Below, piece by piece: positions 1 through 8,615 of a DNA stretch of 64,000 nucleotides; positions within the stretch are counted from its first letter, which is position 1, and every line of letters begins with the position of its first letter. Under the pieces are notes generated by a model that saw nothing but the letters and a program-made list of their open reading frames with translations, searched no databases and was not told the origin of the DNA. This DNA comes from Methanobacterium_D sp040373355 (GTDB lineage: Archaea > Methanobacteriota > Methanobacteria > Methanobacteriales > Methanobacteriaceae), in assembly GCF_047495555.1 (NCBI RefSeq), contig NZ_CP166866.1:744001-808000 (forward strand). The letters run 5' to 3'. Position numbers and translations under genes: made by a program.

Positions 1-924
1 GGGAAGCATTACTCCAAGATTATGAAGCATTGGAGATACGGGAGGTGCAAGGTAATAGTTTTCATTTTTGTTAAGTACCACTATTGGCCTTCTTCTTGAA
101 GCTAGAGCTTCTTCTTCAAAATCTGCAACTTTTGCATATGTTTTTACAGTTTCAATATCTGGAGACATACATGCAAAAGGCTGATTAAAACGACCAATTC
201 TTTCTCTTAAAGTAATTACCGGATCATCTTCTGTTGTTTTTGCAACAAGGTGAGTTCCACCAATTCCTTTAATGGCTAATATATTGCCTTCATCTATAAG
301 TTTAGCTGATTCTGCTATTGGATTTGGAACATCTAAAGCGCCATCTTTATAGAGAAAAACAGAAGGTCCACAGGTTGGACAACATGTTGCTTCTGCATGA
401 TAACGTCGATCAAGAGGATCACGGTATTCCAGAGTGCATTCATCGCAAAGTGGGAATTTATCCATTGATGTTCGCTCTCGATCATATGGAATTGAATTTA
501 TAACTGTAAATCGAGGTCCGCAGTCGGTACATGCTGTAAATGGATATTTATGCCTCGTGTCTCCTTTACTGAAAATTTCTTCAAGACAATTATCACAAAC
601 TGCGACATCTGGTGGGATAACGGAAGAACCTGAAAAGTCTGCAGAGCTTTCAAGTATTATGAAGTCATCAAATTCAGGTTTTTTAACTTTTCCTTCAAAA
701 TTTAGTTTTAAGTTTGTTATTTTAGAAATTGGAGGTTTATTTTGTTTTAGATTGTCTACAAATTGGTTAATTTCATCTTTATTTGCTTCAATGATGATTT
801 CAACACTGTTTCCAAGATTTCGTACGCTGCCTTTTAGATCCATTTCCTTTGCTATTCTGTACACAGTTGGTCTAAATCCAACTCCCTGTACGATACCCTG
901 TACTATAATCTTGGCTCTTTCCAA
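1..924 (-). CDS. hypF: Carbamoyltransferase HypF, N-terminal part (cut by window edge)
   Basis: HypF makes the cyanide ligands of [NiFe]-hydrogenase from carbamoyl phosphate and hands them to HypE. The visible 308 residues hold an acylphosphatase domain (signature VQGVGFR, residues 12-18), two zinc-finger pairs (C110/C113 with C132/C135; C160/C163 with C182/C185) and the start of the YrdC-like domain (from about 205). The rest lies outside the window. I chose the TTG at 924 because AGAGGTG sits a few bases upstream and the acylphosphatase fold starts immediately; there is no ATG nearby. The gene diverges from larB. The domain order is diagnostic, so the family is secure. Confidence 0.95.
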   Translation of the reverse strand, partial: MERAKIIVQGIVQGVGFRPTVYRIAKEMDLKGSVRNLGNSVEIIIEANKDEINQFVDNLKQNKPPISKITNLKLNFEGKVKKPEFDDFIILESSADFSGSSVIPPDVAVCDNCLEEIFSKGDTRHKYPFTACTDCGPRFTVINSIPYDRERTSMDKFPLCDECTLEYRDPLDRRYHAEATCCPTCGPSVFLYKDGALDVPNPIAESAKLIDEGNILAIKGIGGTHLVAKTTEDDPVITLRERIGRFNQPFACMSPDIETVKTYAKVADFEEEALASRRRPIVVLNKNENYYLAPPVSPMLHNLGVMLP

Positions 925-1028
925 TTCCACACCTCTTAAACTTCATCAATTAATAGCGATCTAAAATAAATAATCTAGTTTTTATATTTTAATCTTTATA
1001 TAATGAAGTAGATAAAATTAGTGATAAC
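925..1028. promoter_or_regulatory. Divergent promoter region between hypF and larB
   Basis: This 104-base AT-rich spacer separates two genes read outward. For larB, a TATA box TTTATATA lies at 995-1002, which puts the expected start only a few bases before the ATG, so the transcript would be nearly leaderless. On the minus strand AT-rich TATA-like stretches (around 978-1000) can serve hypF. Both products belong to nickel-enzyme maturation, so co-control is plausible, but I see no clear palindromic operator. Confidence 0.6.
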
Positions 1029-1787
1029 ATGAAAGAGATACTCCAAAAGCTTCTAAATGGAGAATTTTCCATAGAAGAAGCTGAAAAAATGCTTAAAACT
1101 AATCATATTGAATATATTGAAGACTTTGCACAGTTAGATACTTCCAGGCATTTAAGAACAGGTATCCCTGAAGTAATCTTTGCAGAAAATAAAGAAAAGG
1201 AAGATTTGACCAGAATAGTCATGCACTGCGCTAATATGGGGCATGTAATGGTAACAAGACTTTCAGAAGAAAAATACGAATCGATAAAGCCAGAAATTGA
1301 TTCGTTGAAGCAAAAAGGATATATCATTGAATACAGTAAAAAAGCACGTATTTTAGTCATTAAAGATCACAAAATAGAAAAAAAAGAGAAGATTGGAATA
1401 TTAACTGCAGGTACATCTGACATTCCTATTGCAGAAGAGGCTAGGATTACAGCTGAAGAAATGGGATGTGAGGCTATAACTTCCTATGATGCTGGTGTGG
1501 CAGGTATCCACCGCCTATTTTCTCCTATAAAGAGAATGCTTGAAGAAGAAGTTAAAGCAATTATAGTGGTTGCAGGGATGGAAGGTGCTTTACCTTCTGT
1601 AGTTACAGGACTTGTTGATGTTCCAGTTGTAGGAGTTCCTACTTCTGTGGGCTATGGAGTTGGTGAAGGTGGATTTACAGCACTATATGCAATGCTCCAA
1701 TCATGCGCTCCGGGAATTGCAGTTGTAAATATAGATAACGGCTTTGGAGCAGGTGTTTTCGCCGCTAAAATCGCAAAACAATCATAA
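1029..1787 (+). CDS. larB: Nickel pincer cofactor biosynthesis protein LarB
   Basis: LarB carboxylates and hydrolyses nicotinic acid adenine dinucleotide in the first step of nickel-pincer nucleotide synthesis, the cofactor of lactate racemase-type enzymes. The 252-residue protein has the family layout: a small N-terminal helical part (about 1-110), then a PurE-like domain (about 115-250) with the motif AGTSDIPIAEEA and glycine-rich loops (VAGMEGALPSVVTGL, GVPTSVGYGVGEGG). GTGATAAC precedes the ATG. LarC and LarE are not in the window, so a full pathway here is not shown. The assignment rests on the LarB-specific N-terminal region joined to a PurE fold. Confidence 0.9.
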   Translation: MKEILQKLLNGEFSIEEAEKMLKTNHIEYIEDFAQLDTSRHLRTGIPEVIFAENKEKEDLTRIVMHCANMGHVMVTRLSEEKYESIKPEIDSLKQKGYIIEYSKKARILVIKDHKIEKKEKIGILTAGTSDIPIAEEARITAEEMGCEAITSYDAGVAGIHRLFSPIKRMLEEEVKAIIVVAGMEGALPSVVTGLVDVPVVGVPTSVGYGVGEGGFTALYAMLQSCAPGIAVVNIDNGFGAGVFAAKIAKQS

Positions 1788-1961
1788 TTCTTGCAATAAC
1801 ACCTTTAATTTTAATGTTATTAATTTAGATTAGAGATATTTCTTAAGTTAAAGCAAAATTAATGAATCTATTGAAGTGAGAACGTAAATTTTTAGATTTA
1901 TTTTTAATTACTAAGTTTTATTATTTTTAAATTATAAATTAATAATACAGGAGATTAAATT

Positions 1962-2480
1962 ATGGATGTTTTTGAAGCTATAAGTAAAAGAAGAAGCATT
2001 AGAAAGTATAAAGAAGAACCTATAGATGATGAAAAACTTCAAACAATTTTGGAAGTGGCTCGAATTGCTCCATCTGCTGCTAACAGACAGGAATGGAAAT
2101 TTATAGTAGTTAAAAATAAAGAAACAAGAGAAAAACTTGCAGAAGCTGCTAACGGCCAGCAATTCGTTGCTGAAGCTCCAGTTACAATTGTTGCATGTTC
2201 AACAGAATCTGAAAGAGTAATGCCTTGCGGGCAATATGCATATACAGTTGATCTTTCAATTGCAGTTTCATTTATGATTCTCGAAGCCACAGAGCAAGGT
2301 CTTGGAACTTGCTGGCTTGGTGCATATGATGAAGAAAAAGTAAGAAATATTTTGCAAATTCCAGAAAGAGTTAGAGTTCCAGCAATGTTTACACTGGGAA
2401 GAGCTGCCGAAGAACCACATCAAAGGCCAAGGAAACATTTAGATGAGATTATAAGCAGTGAAATGTATGTAACTTGGTAA
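1962..2480 (+). CDS. Nitroreductase family FMN oxidoreductase
   Basis: A 172-residue FMN-dependent nitroreductase-fold protein; family members reduce nitro compounds, quinones or other electron acceptors with NAD(P)H. The N-terminal FMN-phosphate motif (RRSIRKYKEEPI, about 10-21) and APSAANRQEWKFIVV (about 37-51) are intact, as is the later GLGTCWLGAYDEE segment. It starts at ATG after CAGGAG with good spacing. It stands alone after a 170-base AT-rich gap and converges on the QueG-like gene. A second member of the family is at 51600-52121. The substrate cannot be read from sequence. Confidence 0.88.
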   Translation: MDVFEAISKRRSIRKYKEEPIDDEKLQTILEVARIAPSAANRQEWKFIVVKNKETREKLAEAANGQQFVAEAPVTIVACSTESERVMPCGQYAYTVDLSIAVSFMILEATEQGLGTCWLGAYDEEKVRNILQIPERVRVPAMFTLGRAAEEPHQRPRKHLDEIISSEMYVTW

Positions 2481-2512
2481 TATGGGGCAAAGAAATTTAT
2501 ACAACTCAATTA

Positions 2513-3220
2513 CTATTTTTTAGTTTTTCCATGAGGACAAACATATACGCATAATCCACATACATTCCATTCTTTATGATCTTCGCTATCATAAAGATAT
2601 TCTTCGCATTTTCTGGCATTATATCTTACTTCTCGCCCTTCATCTTCCTTAAAAGGTTCTCCAGTAAAAGCACCTACTGGACATATGTCAACACACTCAT
2701 TGCATTCTACGCATTTTGATTCTATAGGTCCTCCAGTTAATTTAAATGGTGCATCTGTAAGCACTGTAGTCCATCGGACTCGTGGCCCTGCTTCTGGAGT
2801 TACAAAAAGACAGCTTTTACCTATCCAGCCAAGCCCTGCAAGTCTTGCAGCTAATTTATGTGAAAAAACAGCACAAATCCTTTCATTATCGTAACGTTCA
2901 GATGCAGGAATTGCAAGTGCTTTATAGCCGTCCTGTTGGATTATACTTGCTAATTTTGATGTTAAAAGATCGAGGCGTAAGTTAGTGATATCATAAGCAT
3001 GACGGTAATTAACAGCTACTGCAGGATTTTCCCGATCCTTGAGGGCATCAACAATGGCATCAGGTAACCTAATTCCAATTGAGATTGCTTTAGGATAATC
3101 AGCAACAAAGTTACTTCCTTGTTCAACCATAGTTTCTTTAGCTGATGATAAATCTGCAATACCGAAAAAATCTGCTCCTTCATGTTCTGCCATTATCCTG
3201 ATTTTGTATTCAAGCTGCAT
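2513..3220 (-). CDS. Epoxyqueuosine reductase (QueG)-like 4Fe-4S protein
   Basis: About 235 residues. The C-terminal half carries two ferredoxin-like cysteine sets, CVECNECVDICPVG and a later single Cys followed by CGLCVYVCPHG, the arrangement of the double-cluster domain in QueG-like and reductive-dehalogenase-related proteins. The N-terminal half resembles the corrinoid-binding QueG region (GIRLPDAIVDAL, then a GLGWIGKSCLFVTPEAGPR segment). Archaea make archaeosine rather than queuosine, so the substrate is unclear. The ATG at 3220 has GAGG six bases upstream; an in-frame ATG at 3238 would overlap the stop of the upstream acetyltransferase gene, which suggests coupled translation. Confidence 0.75.
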   Translation of the reverse strand: MQLEYKIRIMAEHEGADFFGIADLSSAKETMVEQGSNFVADYPKAISIGIRLPDAIVDALKDRENPAVAVNYRHAYDITNLRLDLLTSKLASIIQQDGYKALAIPASERYDNERICAVFSHKLAARLAGLGWIGKSCLFVTPEAGPRVRWTTVLTDAPFKLTGGPIESKCVECNECVDICPVGAFTGEPFKEDEGREVRYNARKCEEYLYDSEDHKEWNVCGLCVYVCPHGKTKK

Positions 3221-3234
3221 AGAATTCCTCATAA

Positions 3235-3693
3235 TCATTTTTGCTCTAATATTATATGTCTTGGGAGAAAATCAAATTTTTGATAAAAAGAAAATAATTC
3301 TTCATTTCCCACTGAAACCACTATTTTTTTGCTTTTAACGCTCTTTTCATCCATCCATTTAAGTGCACGGGTCATGAGTTGGTTTCCAATACCTGAAGAT
3401 CGATATTCTTCTTCTAAAAATATTGAATCTACTTCTCCAACATTTTCTTCTGAAATTGAGCTTATACAATATCCAATATAACAATCATTGTCTTCATCCT
3501 TGACTATATCTATCCTTAAAGTTCCGTTTGCAGATTTTTTAAGTATTTCCCCTCTTCGATCTTCAAACTCAATTCCAGCATATGTTTTTGAAAAATGAGG
3601 AGATATTTCACTATGGTAATCCCTTAGTTTATCCCATAATGGCTTAATTAGATCAATCTGGTCTCTATTAAGTTCGCAATAACTAATATTCAT
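3235..3693 (-). CDS. GNAT family N-acetyltransferase
   Basis: A 152-residue GNAT-fold acyltransferase. The acetyl-CoA pyrophosphate loop appears as EEYRSSGIGNQLMTRALKWM (about 94-113), following the strand VDSIFLEEEY, and a terminal strand holds the usual FYQKFDFLPRH. The substrate is not identifiable. It sits directly upstream of the QueG-like gene on the same strand with a stop/start overlap, so the two are probably cotranscribed. It is one of six GNAT genes in this window. Confidence 0.85.
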   Translation of the reverse strand: MNISYCELNRDQIDLIKPLWDKLRDYHSEISPHFSKTYAGIEFEDRRGEILKKSANGTLRIDIVKDEDNDCYIGYCISSISEENVGEVDSIFLEEEYRSSGIGNQLMTRALKWMDEKSVKSKKIVVSVGNEELFSFYQKFDFLPRHIILEQK

Positions 3694-3713
3694 TTAAAAC
3701 ACTTTAATAATAT

Positions 3714-4406
3714 TTATTCAAATTTACGGGCGTAGAAAATACAGAAATTATAATACTTGTAGTAAATATCTACATCTTTAAAACCGCATTCAGTGAGCCA
3801 TTTTAAGTTATCTTCAAATGTGGCCGGTTTATCAAATTTCATACGTTCTATGGCTGTATCTTTTTCAGGTCCAGTAAAATTATTTTCATCTATTTTTGAA
3901 AACCAGTTTTTTTTGTAGCGTTCATCTATATTTGGGGTTGAACCAATTACCTGATCTGCATTTAAAAATATTCCACCCTTATTCAATAAATAATAGATTT
4001 TCGTGTATAATTTCTTTTTATCATCGTCTTCCAGATGATGAATTGAAAGAGAGGAAATTACTATATCAAATGATTTCTTGAAATCATATTCTGAATAATC
4101 TGCTGCAACATATTTGAAATTTTCATGCTCCTTAAACCTGTTTTTAGCTATTTTAAGCATCTCAGAAGAAAGATCAATTAAAGTAAAATCAGCTTCAGGA
4201 TACTTCTCAAAGAGATATTTGGTAAGTAAGCCAGTTCCTGCACCTAAATCCAGTATTTTAGGGGCTTCTTTTTTAGAATCAGCAAGTTCACTTGTAATGT
4301 TGTAAAGATCGTCAAAGCAGGGAATGATTAATTTGCGTATTTTATCATAATGTTCTGCATTTTCGTCAAATTTTTCTTTTAAAATTTGTTTACTCATTTT
4401 AATCAT
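3714..4406 (-). CDS. Class I SAM-dependent methyltransferase
   Basis: A 230-residue Rossmann-fold methyltransferase. Motif I is ILDLGAGTGLLTKYLFEKYP (about 50-69), followed by an acidic motif II (FTLIDLSSEML) and a motif IV region (FDIVISSLSIHHLEDDDKK) typical of small-molecule methyltransferases. The substrate is unknown. The start is either the ATG at 4406 or the ATG three codons later (MSKQ); neither has a strong ribosome site. Ten bases separate it from the alpha-toroid gene upstream, so both probably belong to one transcript with polB. Confidence 0.88.
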   Translation of the reverse strand: MIKMSKQILKEKFDENAEHYDKIRKLIIPCFDDLYNITSELADSKKEAPKILDLGAGTGLLTKYLFEKYPEADFTLIDLSSEMLKIAKNRFKEHENFKYVAADYSEYDFKKSFDIVISSLSIHHLEDDDKKKLYTKIYYLLNKGGIFLNADQVIGSTPNIDERYKKNWFSKIDENNFTGPEKDTAIERMKFDKPATFEDNLKWLTECGFKDVDIYYKYYNFCIFYARKFE

Positions 4407-4416
4407 TTAATCTGTT

Positions 4417-5385
4417 TTATTCATAATATCGTTTAAATAATCTAGAGATAGCAAGACATATCCAGTAGGGTAAATCCTTATCTGCACCCCTTACAATTTT
4501 AACATCAAATAGTCCATCTTCCGTTTGCCTATTTTTCAGCCATTCCAGAGCTTCAGCTATATGGGAAATGTCTTTAGTAAAACCTATAAATGAAAGAGAA
4601 TCCAGTGCAGATATAATATCAGTAAACCAGAATGGATAAGATACTTTTTCCCAGAAATCTTTTCCTCGCCTATCAGAATACTTATCACTTTTAAATAAGC
4701 GAGAAATTAGAAGTTCACCTGCTTTTTTAGCACTTTCAGATTTTCGATATTGTGGATGCGCTGCAAATGCCCTTAGTACCATTCCAGTTACAAAATGAGA
4801 AAAAGGCTTAGATTTAACAGGTTGTATAAGTTCTGGGCCATTTAAAACATCTAACTTTTTCCTGGCAGTTCTAAGTGGTATAGCCCAACCTCCATCGTCC
4901 TGTCTAATGGATAAGAGCCAATCAAATCCTTTTAATATGTGGCGGTCATTTTCATAACCTGCTTTAATTAAAAGCTCCATAATGGCAGGGGTATAAGTTG
5001 TAGTGTATTGAGTACCATATATCCCTCGAAAATCACCTTCTTCATCTTGGAATTGAAAAAAGAATTCAGCAGCTTTTTCTATTGCTTCGTGTTTCCTTGA
5101 AAATCCATATTTTTCAACCAGATACCCTAAATTTCTGTAGGTTTCTATTTGATTGTAATTTTCCTTCGACCTTATATGCTTATTTCCGCCCGGATATTCC
5201 CATGAACCGTCAGATTGCTGTTTTATTAGAATCTTTTTAGGATCCCTCAATTTCCACAGTTTTTCAATGGTTTCAACTTTTTCATCTAAAAGGTCACGTA
5301 TAGTAAAATATTTTATGGCCTCATTTTCTAAGGATAGAAGTTTAGGTATGGGATCCACTTTTAATTCTTTTTGCCAGGAATTCAT
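4417..5385 (-). CDS. Alpha-toroid (squalene-cyclase/prenyltransferase-like) protein of unknown function
   Basis: A 322-residue, all-helical protein with internal repeats of the (alpha/alpha)6 toroid type. QW-like motifs are visible: QSDGSWEYPGG (about 56-66), DEEGDFRGIYGTQYTTTYTP, RQDDGGWAIPL and QTEDGLFD near the C terminus. I do not see the DXDD acid motif of squalene-hopene cyclase, so cyclase activity is not supported. It starts nine bases after the polB stop with AAAGG before the ATG and is followed by a methyltransferase. Its substrate and any tie to replication are unknown. Confidence 0.7.
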   Translation of the reverse strand: MNSWQKELKVDPIPKLLSLENEAIKYFTIRDLLDEKVETIEKLWKLRDPKKILIKQQSDGSWEYPGGNKHIRSKENYNQIETYRNLGYLVEKYGFSRKHEAIEKAAEFFFQFQDEEGDFRGIYGTQYTTTYTPAIMELLIKAGYENDRHILKGFDWLLSIRQDDGGWAIPLRTARKKLDVLNGPELIQPVKSKPFSHFVTGMVLRAFAAHPQYRKSESAKKAGELLISRLFKSDKYSDRRGKDFWEKVSYPFWFTDIISALDSLSFIGFTKDISHIAEALEWLKNRQTEDGLFDVKIVRGADKDLPYWICLAISRLFKRYYE

Positions 5386-5394
5386 TTTAAACCT

Positions 5395-7191
5395 TTAATC
5401 TATTTTTCCAGTGTAAGTAGCATAAAATCCATCAGTATCAGCATATATTGCCTTAAAACCATAATCTTCTGCTTTTTTCATGGTATTTTTAATATAATCT
5501 CTTCCCCACGCTGTTACAGCGTCAGCACATTCATGACGGTACCATCTAAACCTTGCATATCCATAAACGCCATACATGGAGTTTGCGAGTGTTTTAAGAG
5601 CTTCCTGCTGTACATTAAGGACTCTCTTTTCCACGGGATCTTCACTTTTTTTCATCAATTCTTTTGCTTTAGCTCTTTCTTTAAGTAATTCTCCAATAAC
5701 TGAAGGTATAAATCCGATTGGATATTTCCTGAATTTATGAGGTACTTCGGGAGCCGTATAATGTTCCTCATCAGTTTCTCCGATTATAACCGTTTCAGGA
5801 GAAATATTTTTAGAGATAATTATGCTAGGATACAGACTTTTAAAATCAAATGAAACAATGTTTTCATGAAGTCCTTTTACTGGCTCTTTAACGTAACCTC
5901 CAACGTAAGTTCGCCCTCTTCTTTTTGAATATTCATATTGTGAAGGTTTATTTGGCACTAATTCATCATAGTCATACGCTTTTCTTAGAAGGAACCATTC
6001 AACCATCTGACTTGATGCCATTCGACTTATATCTGATAATGGCTGCCCAACAATTCTTGTAAGTTCTCTGTTTATAGGGAGCATCTTCTCTCCTATTTTA
6101 CTTGCAGCGATTGCATCATCCATCGAATATTTAAAGAGTTCTTCCAGTTTTTCGCCGCCAGCATCCCAGTATTCCCAAATGGAATCTCCGTCTATATCTT
6201 CTTTTTCTTCTCCGAAAAGTTCTTTATAAACTCTCTCAAGGGTGTAACGGTCAATAGTTAAATGTCTGCGCATTACAGGATAAAGGTCAACGTGAACTCT
6301 CCCTTTTATTACTGCAGCAGAAATAAAGCCACTTCTTAAGAATTTAAGCCCAGATCCATCAAGCCCTAAGTTAAAAGGTATTCTTAGTTTTTTAGCTCTG
6401 TCATTAAGATAGGGAAAATCAAAATTATCTGAATTATAACCCAAGATCACATCGGGATTATGGGTATTTATAATCTCAGTAAATCTTAAAATCATTTCTT
6501 TTTCGTCTTTTAGAGTTTCAACATATTCAAGAGGTGATTCTTTAGTTGAAAGCACCTTTTGAAGCCCAGAATTTCCAGCGAGACTTATCATGATGATTTC
6601 GTCTCTTTCTGCGTTGGGCATTCCTTTAGGGTTTCTAACTTCAATATCAAAACTCATTACATTTAGAGGGTGTATTTTCCCGTCTTTAGGGATAGGTTTC
6701 CCATCTATTTCAAAAATACATATATTTTCATCTGGTTTACTTATCCCCGGGCAGATTCCATCATTTCTACTTTTCCCATTTATCTTTACTTCTGCCATTG
6801 GAAATAGAGAATTATCAATTAAATATCTTCTGTAAAAAGGAATATCATGTTCCCGTATTTCATGAACTTCACTTAAGCCTAATATTTTATCTCTAAGTTT
6901 TGGTACATCTTGTGGATGTGTTAAAACTACTTCTAAAATTTCCTTTTCTTCCCCAATATCTCGTTTAATAACTGGATTAACTTCATTAACTTCTAGTGTC
7001 TTAATCTGTCTTATACAGTCATCTATGTTGTCTTCTGGAATGGCATAAATATAGGGTCTAAAATGCCTGTCTAAAGCAATTATAGGCCTTTCTTCTTTCC
7101 CTCCAATCTCTTTTCCAAAGAGTCTCACTACTGGAAGGCCGTTATCTGTCACATAATCAATGTCTAAGAGGACGAATCCTTTTGTTTCCAT
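5395..7191 (-). CDS. polB: DNA polymerase B large subunit (split polymerase, lacks thumb)
   Basis: A family B replicative polymerase subunit of 598 residues. Exonuclease motifs are present (FDIEVRNPKG; LGYNSDNFDFPYL; YSMDDAIAA) and polymerase motif A (DFKSLYPSIII), motif B (KTLANSMYGVYGYA) and motif C (YADTDG). It ends about ten residues after motif C (ATYTGKID), so the thumb is missing. In Methanothermobacter the enzyme is known to be made from two genes with a break in this region; the small-subunit gene is not in the window. The stop is followed at once by an unrelated gene, with no intein remnant. A TATA box only 24 bases before the ATG implies a leaderless mRNA. Confidence 0.93.
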   Translation of the reverse strand: METKGFVLLDIDYVTDNGLPVVRLFGKEIGGKEERPIIALDRHFRPYIYAIPEDNIDDCIRQIKTLEVNEVNPVIKRDIGEEKEILEVVLTHPQDVPKLRDKILGLSEVHEIREHDIPFYRRYLIDNSLFPMAEVKINGKSRNDGICPGISKPDENICIFEIDGKPIPKDGKIHPLNVMSFDIEVRNPKGMPNAERDEIIMISLAGNSGLQKVLSTKESPLEYVETLKDEKEMILRFTEIINTHNPDVILGYNSDNFDFPYLNDRAKKLRIPFNLGLDGSGLKFLRSGFISAAVIKGRVHVDLYPVMRRHLTIDRYTLERVYKELFGEEKEDIDGDSIWEYWDAGGEKLEELFKYSMDDAIAASKIGEKMLPINRELTRIVGQPLSDISRMASSQMVEWFLLRKAYDYDELVPNKPSQYEYSKRRGRTYVGGYVKEPVKGLHENIVSFDFKSLYPSIIISKNISPETVIIGETDEEHYTAPEVPHKFRKYPIGFIPSVIGELLKERAKAKELMKKSEDPVEKRVLNVQQEALKTLANSMYGVYGYARFRWYRHECADAVTAWGRDYIKNTMKKAEDYGFKAIYADTDGFYATYTGKID

Positions 7192-7215
7192 GAAATTGTA
7201 TTTATCATATGGACA

Positions 7216-7223
7216 TTATATAA
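7216..7223 (-). promoter_or_regulatory. TATA box of polB (leaderless transcript likely)
   Basis: TTATATAA lies 24 bases upstream of the polB ATG at 7191. Archaeal start sites are usually about 22-27 bases downstream of the TATA box, so transcription should begin at or next to the start codon. No ribosome-binding sequence is visible before the ATG, which agrees with a leaderless message. Confidence 0.6.
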
Positions 7224-7361
7224 CTTTTGTAAGATTTAGAATCTCTAATTGGGATTATTTTAGGAAAAATAGGTTAAAAATAATCTCTAAATCAAATTAA
7301 AATTTTTAAATCTCCTGTAAGGAGAAATAAGTAATAAAAAATAAATTTATTTTAGATATTG

Positions 7362-7658
7362 TTATCTTGCTTCCCCATTTACGCAGTAGTACCCTCCAGG
7401 CTGGCCTTTACCTAATTCATATTCCTTCCAGACTTCGCATTTACCACATTGACATGGTTGGTTTCTGTCTATATCTGTACAAGTTGCCATTCCTGTTGCA
7501 CAGTAAACCCCTGGAGATTCTTTTGGATCAGTTGGAACGCCTCCACTTTGTTGTATTTTATTTAATTGTTCCCTTACACATGAGCTTGATTGCTGTACAG
7601 GACATTCTGGACACAGACATCTTTCAATATTTCTAGCATTAAATTCTACATTAACCAT
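7362..7658 (-). CDS. DUF2769 family cysteine-rich protein
   Basis: A 98-residue protein with many cysteines in CXXC-like spacing (CLCPECPVQ, CTDIDRNQPCQCGKCEVW) and a C-terminal PGGYYCVNGEA. This matches the DUF2769 family of methanogens, probably metal-binding; its function is unknown. The ATG at 7658 is preceded by GGAG with nine bases spacing; the in-frame TTG three codons earlier abuts the GGAG and is less likely. It is a single-gene unit upstream of polB. Confidence 0.75.
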   Translation of the reverse strand: MVNVEFNARNIERCLCPECPVQQSSSCVREQLNKIQQSGGVPTDPKESPGVYCATGMATCTDIDRNQPCQCGKCEVWKEYELGKGQPGGYYCVNGEAR

Positions 7659-7799
7659 ATTATTCAACTCCTAAGTATTACTAACTATACTAATAGTATT
7701 ATATCCTTCAAATTATTTAAATTAAATTAAAAAGTGCTTAAGAAAATTTAAATATCTTAAAATGAAATTTAATGGGAATAGCATTAAAGGAAGCATTAA

Positions 7800-8411
7800 A
7801 TGGAACTTACAAAATTTGATATAGATATTCATGATATTAATAAAGTTTCTGAACTCATTTATGAAACTGATGCTGAAACATTTGACTTTTATTTTAAAGA
7901 TAAAGAAAAGGCAGCTAGAAAGATATCTAAACTTGTAAAGAATGGTAATAATACTCTTGGATTTGAAAATATTTATATAGTGACTGAAGGCAATGGAAAA
8001 AGAGTACTGGGTATTTTAGTTGCATCAAAAGGAGAAGGAAATGGCATTATAAATGAATTAAAGATATTTTTTAAAGTTCTAACCCCATCAGATGCGTTAA
8101 GATTTGTTCTATTTACTATAATTGATTCACTTATTCTTGCAAAACTTGAAAATAATGACTTTTATTTGGCATCAGTAGCTGTTGATAATGAATTTAGGGG
8201 TAAAGGGATAGGTAATTTTATTCTGGAAGAATCTTTAAAACTTGCCAAAAATAACATGTGTGAAAGGGTAGTTTTAGATGTTGATTTTAAAAATCCGGGG
8301 GCTTTAAGGTTTTATAAACGCTTTGGATTTAAAATTTTCAATAAAAAAAGTATTCCCTGGTTTGGTGGAAAAAAAGGTGTTTTTAATATGGAATATTCAA
8401 TAATTAAATAA
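7800..8411 (+). CDS. GNAT family N-acetyltransferase with N-terminal extension
   Basis: 203 residues. The C-terminal GNAT core has VAVDNEFRGKGIGNFILEES (about 123-142) and the final NPGALRFYKRFGFKIF segment. The N-terminal 70 residues (DVSELIYETDAETFDFYF-like) are longer than in minimal GNATs and match the type seen in many methanogen acetyltransferases. The substrate is unknown. It is monocistronic, with AT-rich DNA on both sides. Confidence 0.82.
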   Translation: MELTKFDIDIHDINKVSELIYETDAETFDFYFKDKEKAARKISKLVKNGNNTLGFENIYIVTEGNGKRVLGILVASKGEGNGIINELKIFFKVLTPSDALRFVLFTIIDSLILAKLENNDFYLASVAVDNEFRGKGIGNFILEESLKLAKNNMCERVVLDVDFKNPGALRFYKRFGFKIFNKKSIPWFGGKKGVFNMEYSIIK

Positions 8412-8563
8412 TAGTTCTAGGTCATTATATGACGTTATTCAACTAATTATTAATTTATTAATCCATATAAGGCTTTATTTGACTTTAATTCTAAAATAGT
8501 TTTTATTTTAATTATTATACACAAAACTAGATTTTAATTTTTATTTTGATATATGACTAAAAC

Positions 8564-8615
8564 TTTATATAGTACCTTGCATTATACAATACCTTGTAAT
8601 AAGTATAGTGATACT
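8564..8615 (+). promoter_or_regulatory. Promoter and probable operator of the PadR gene
   Basis: TATA box TTTATATA at 8564-8571. Immediately downstream are two copies of TACCTTG (8573-8579 and 8590-8596, 17 bases apart) and the inverted repeat AGTAT-agtg-ATACT (8602-8615) ending next to the ATG. They cover the predicted transcription start (about 8594), the place where an autoregulating PadR protein would block transcription. The binding protein is inferred. Confidence 0.55.

Noticed and set aside
434..964. 176-residue plus-strand ORF
   Set aside because: It lies antisense to hypF, whose translated sequence shows complete acylphosphatase and zinc-finger motifs.
2513..3220. True queuosine-pathway QueG
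   Set aside because: Archaea do not make queuosine by this route, so only a QueG-like label is used.
5395..5405. Intein or recent frameshift at the end of polB
   Set aside because: No intein blocks are seen, the next gene starts nine bases later, and the break matches the known split polymerase of this order.
8553..8615. N-terminal extension of PadR
   Set aside because: The upstream ATG lies before the TATA box, so it cannot be in the main transcript.
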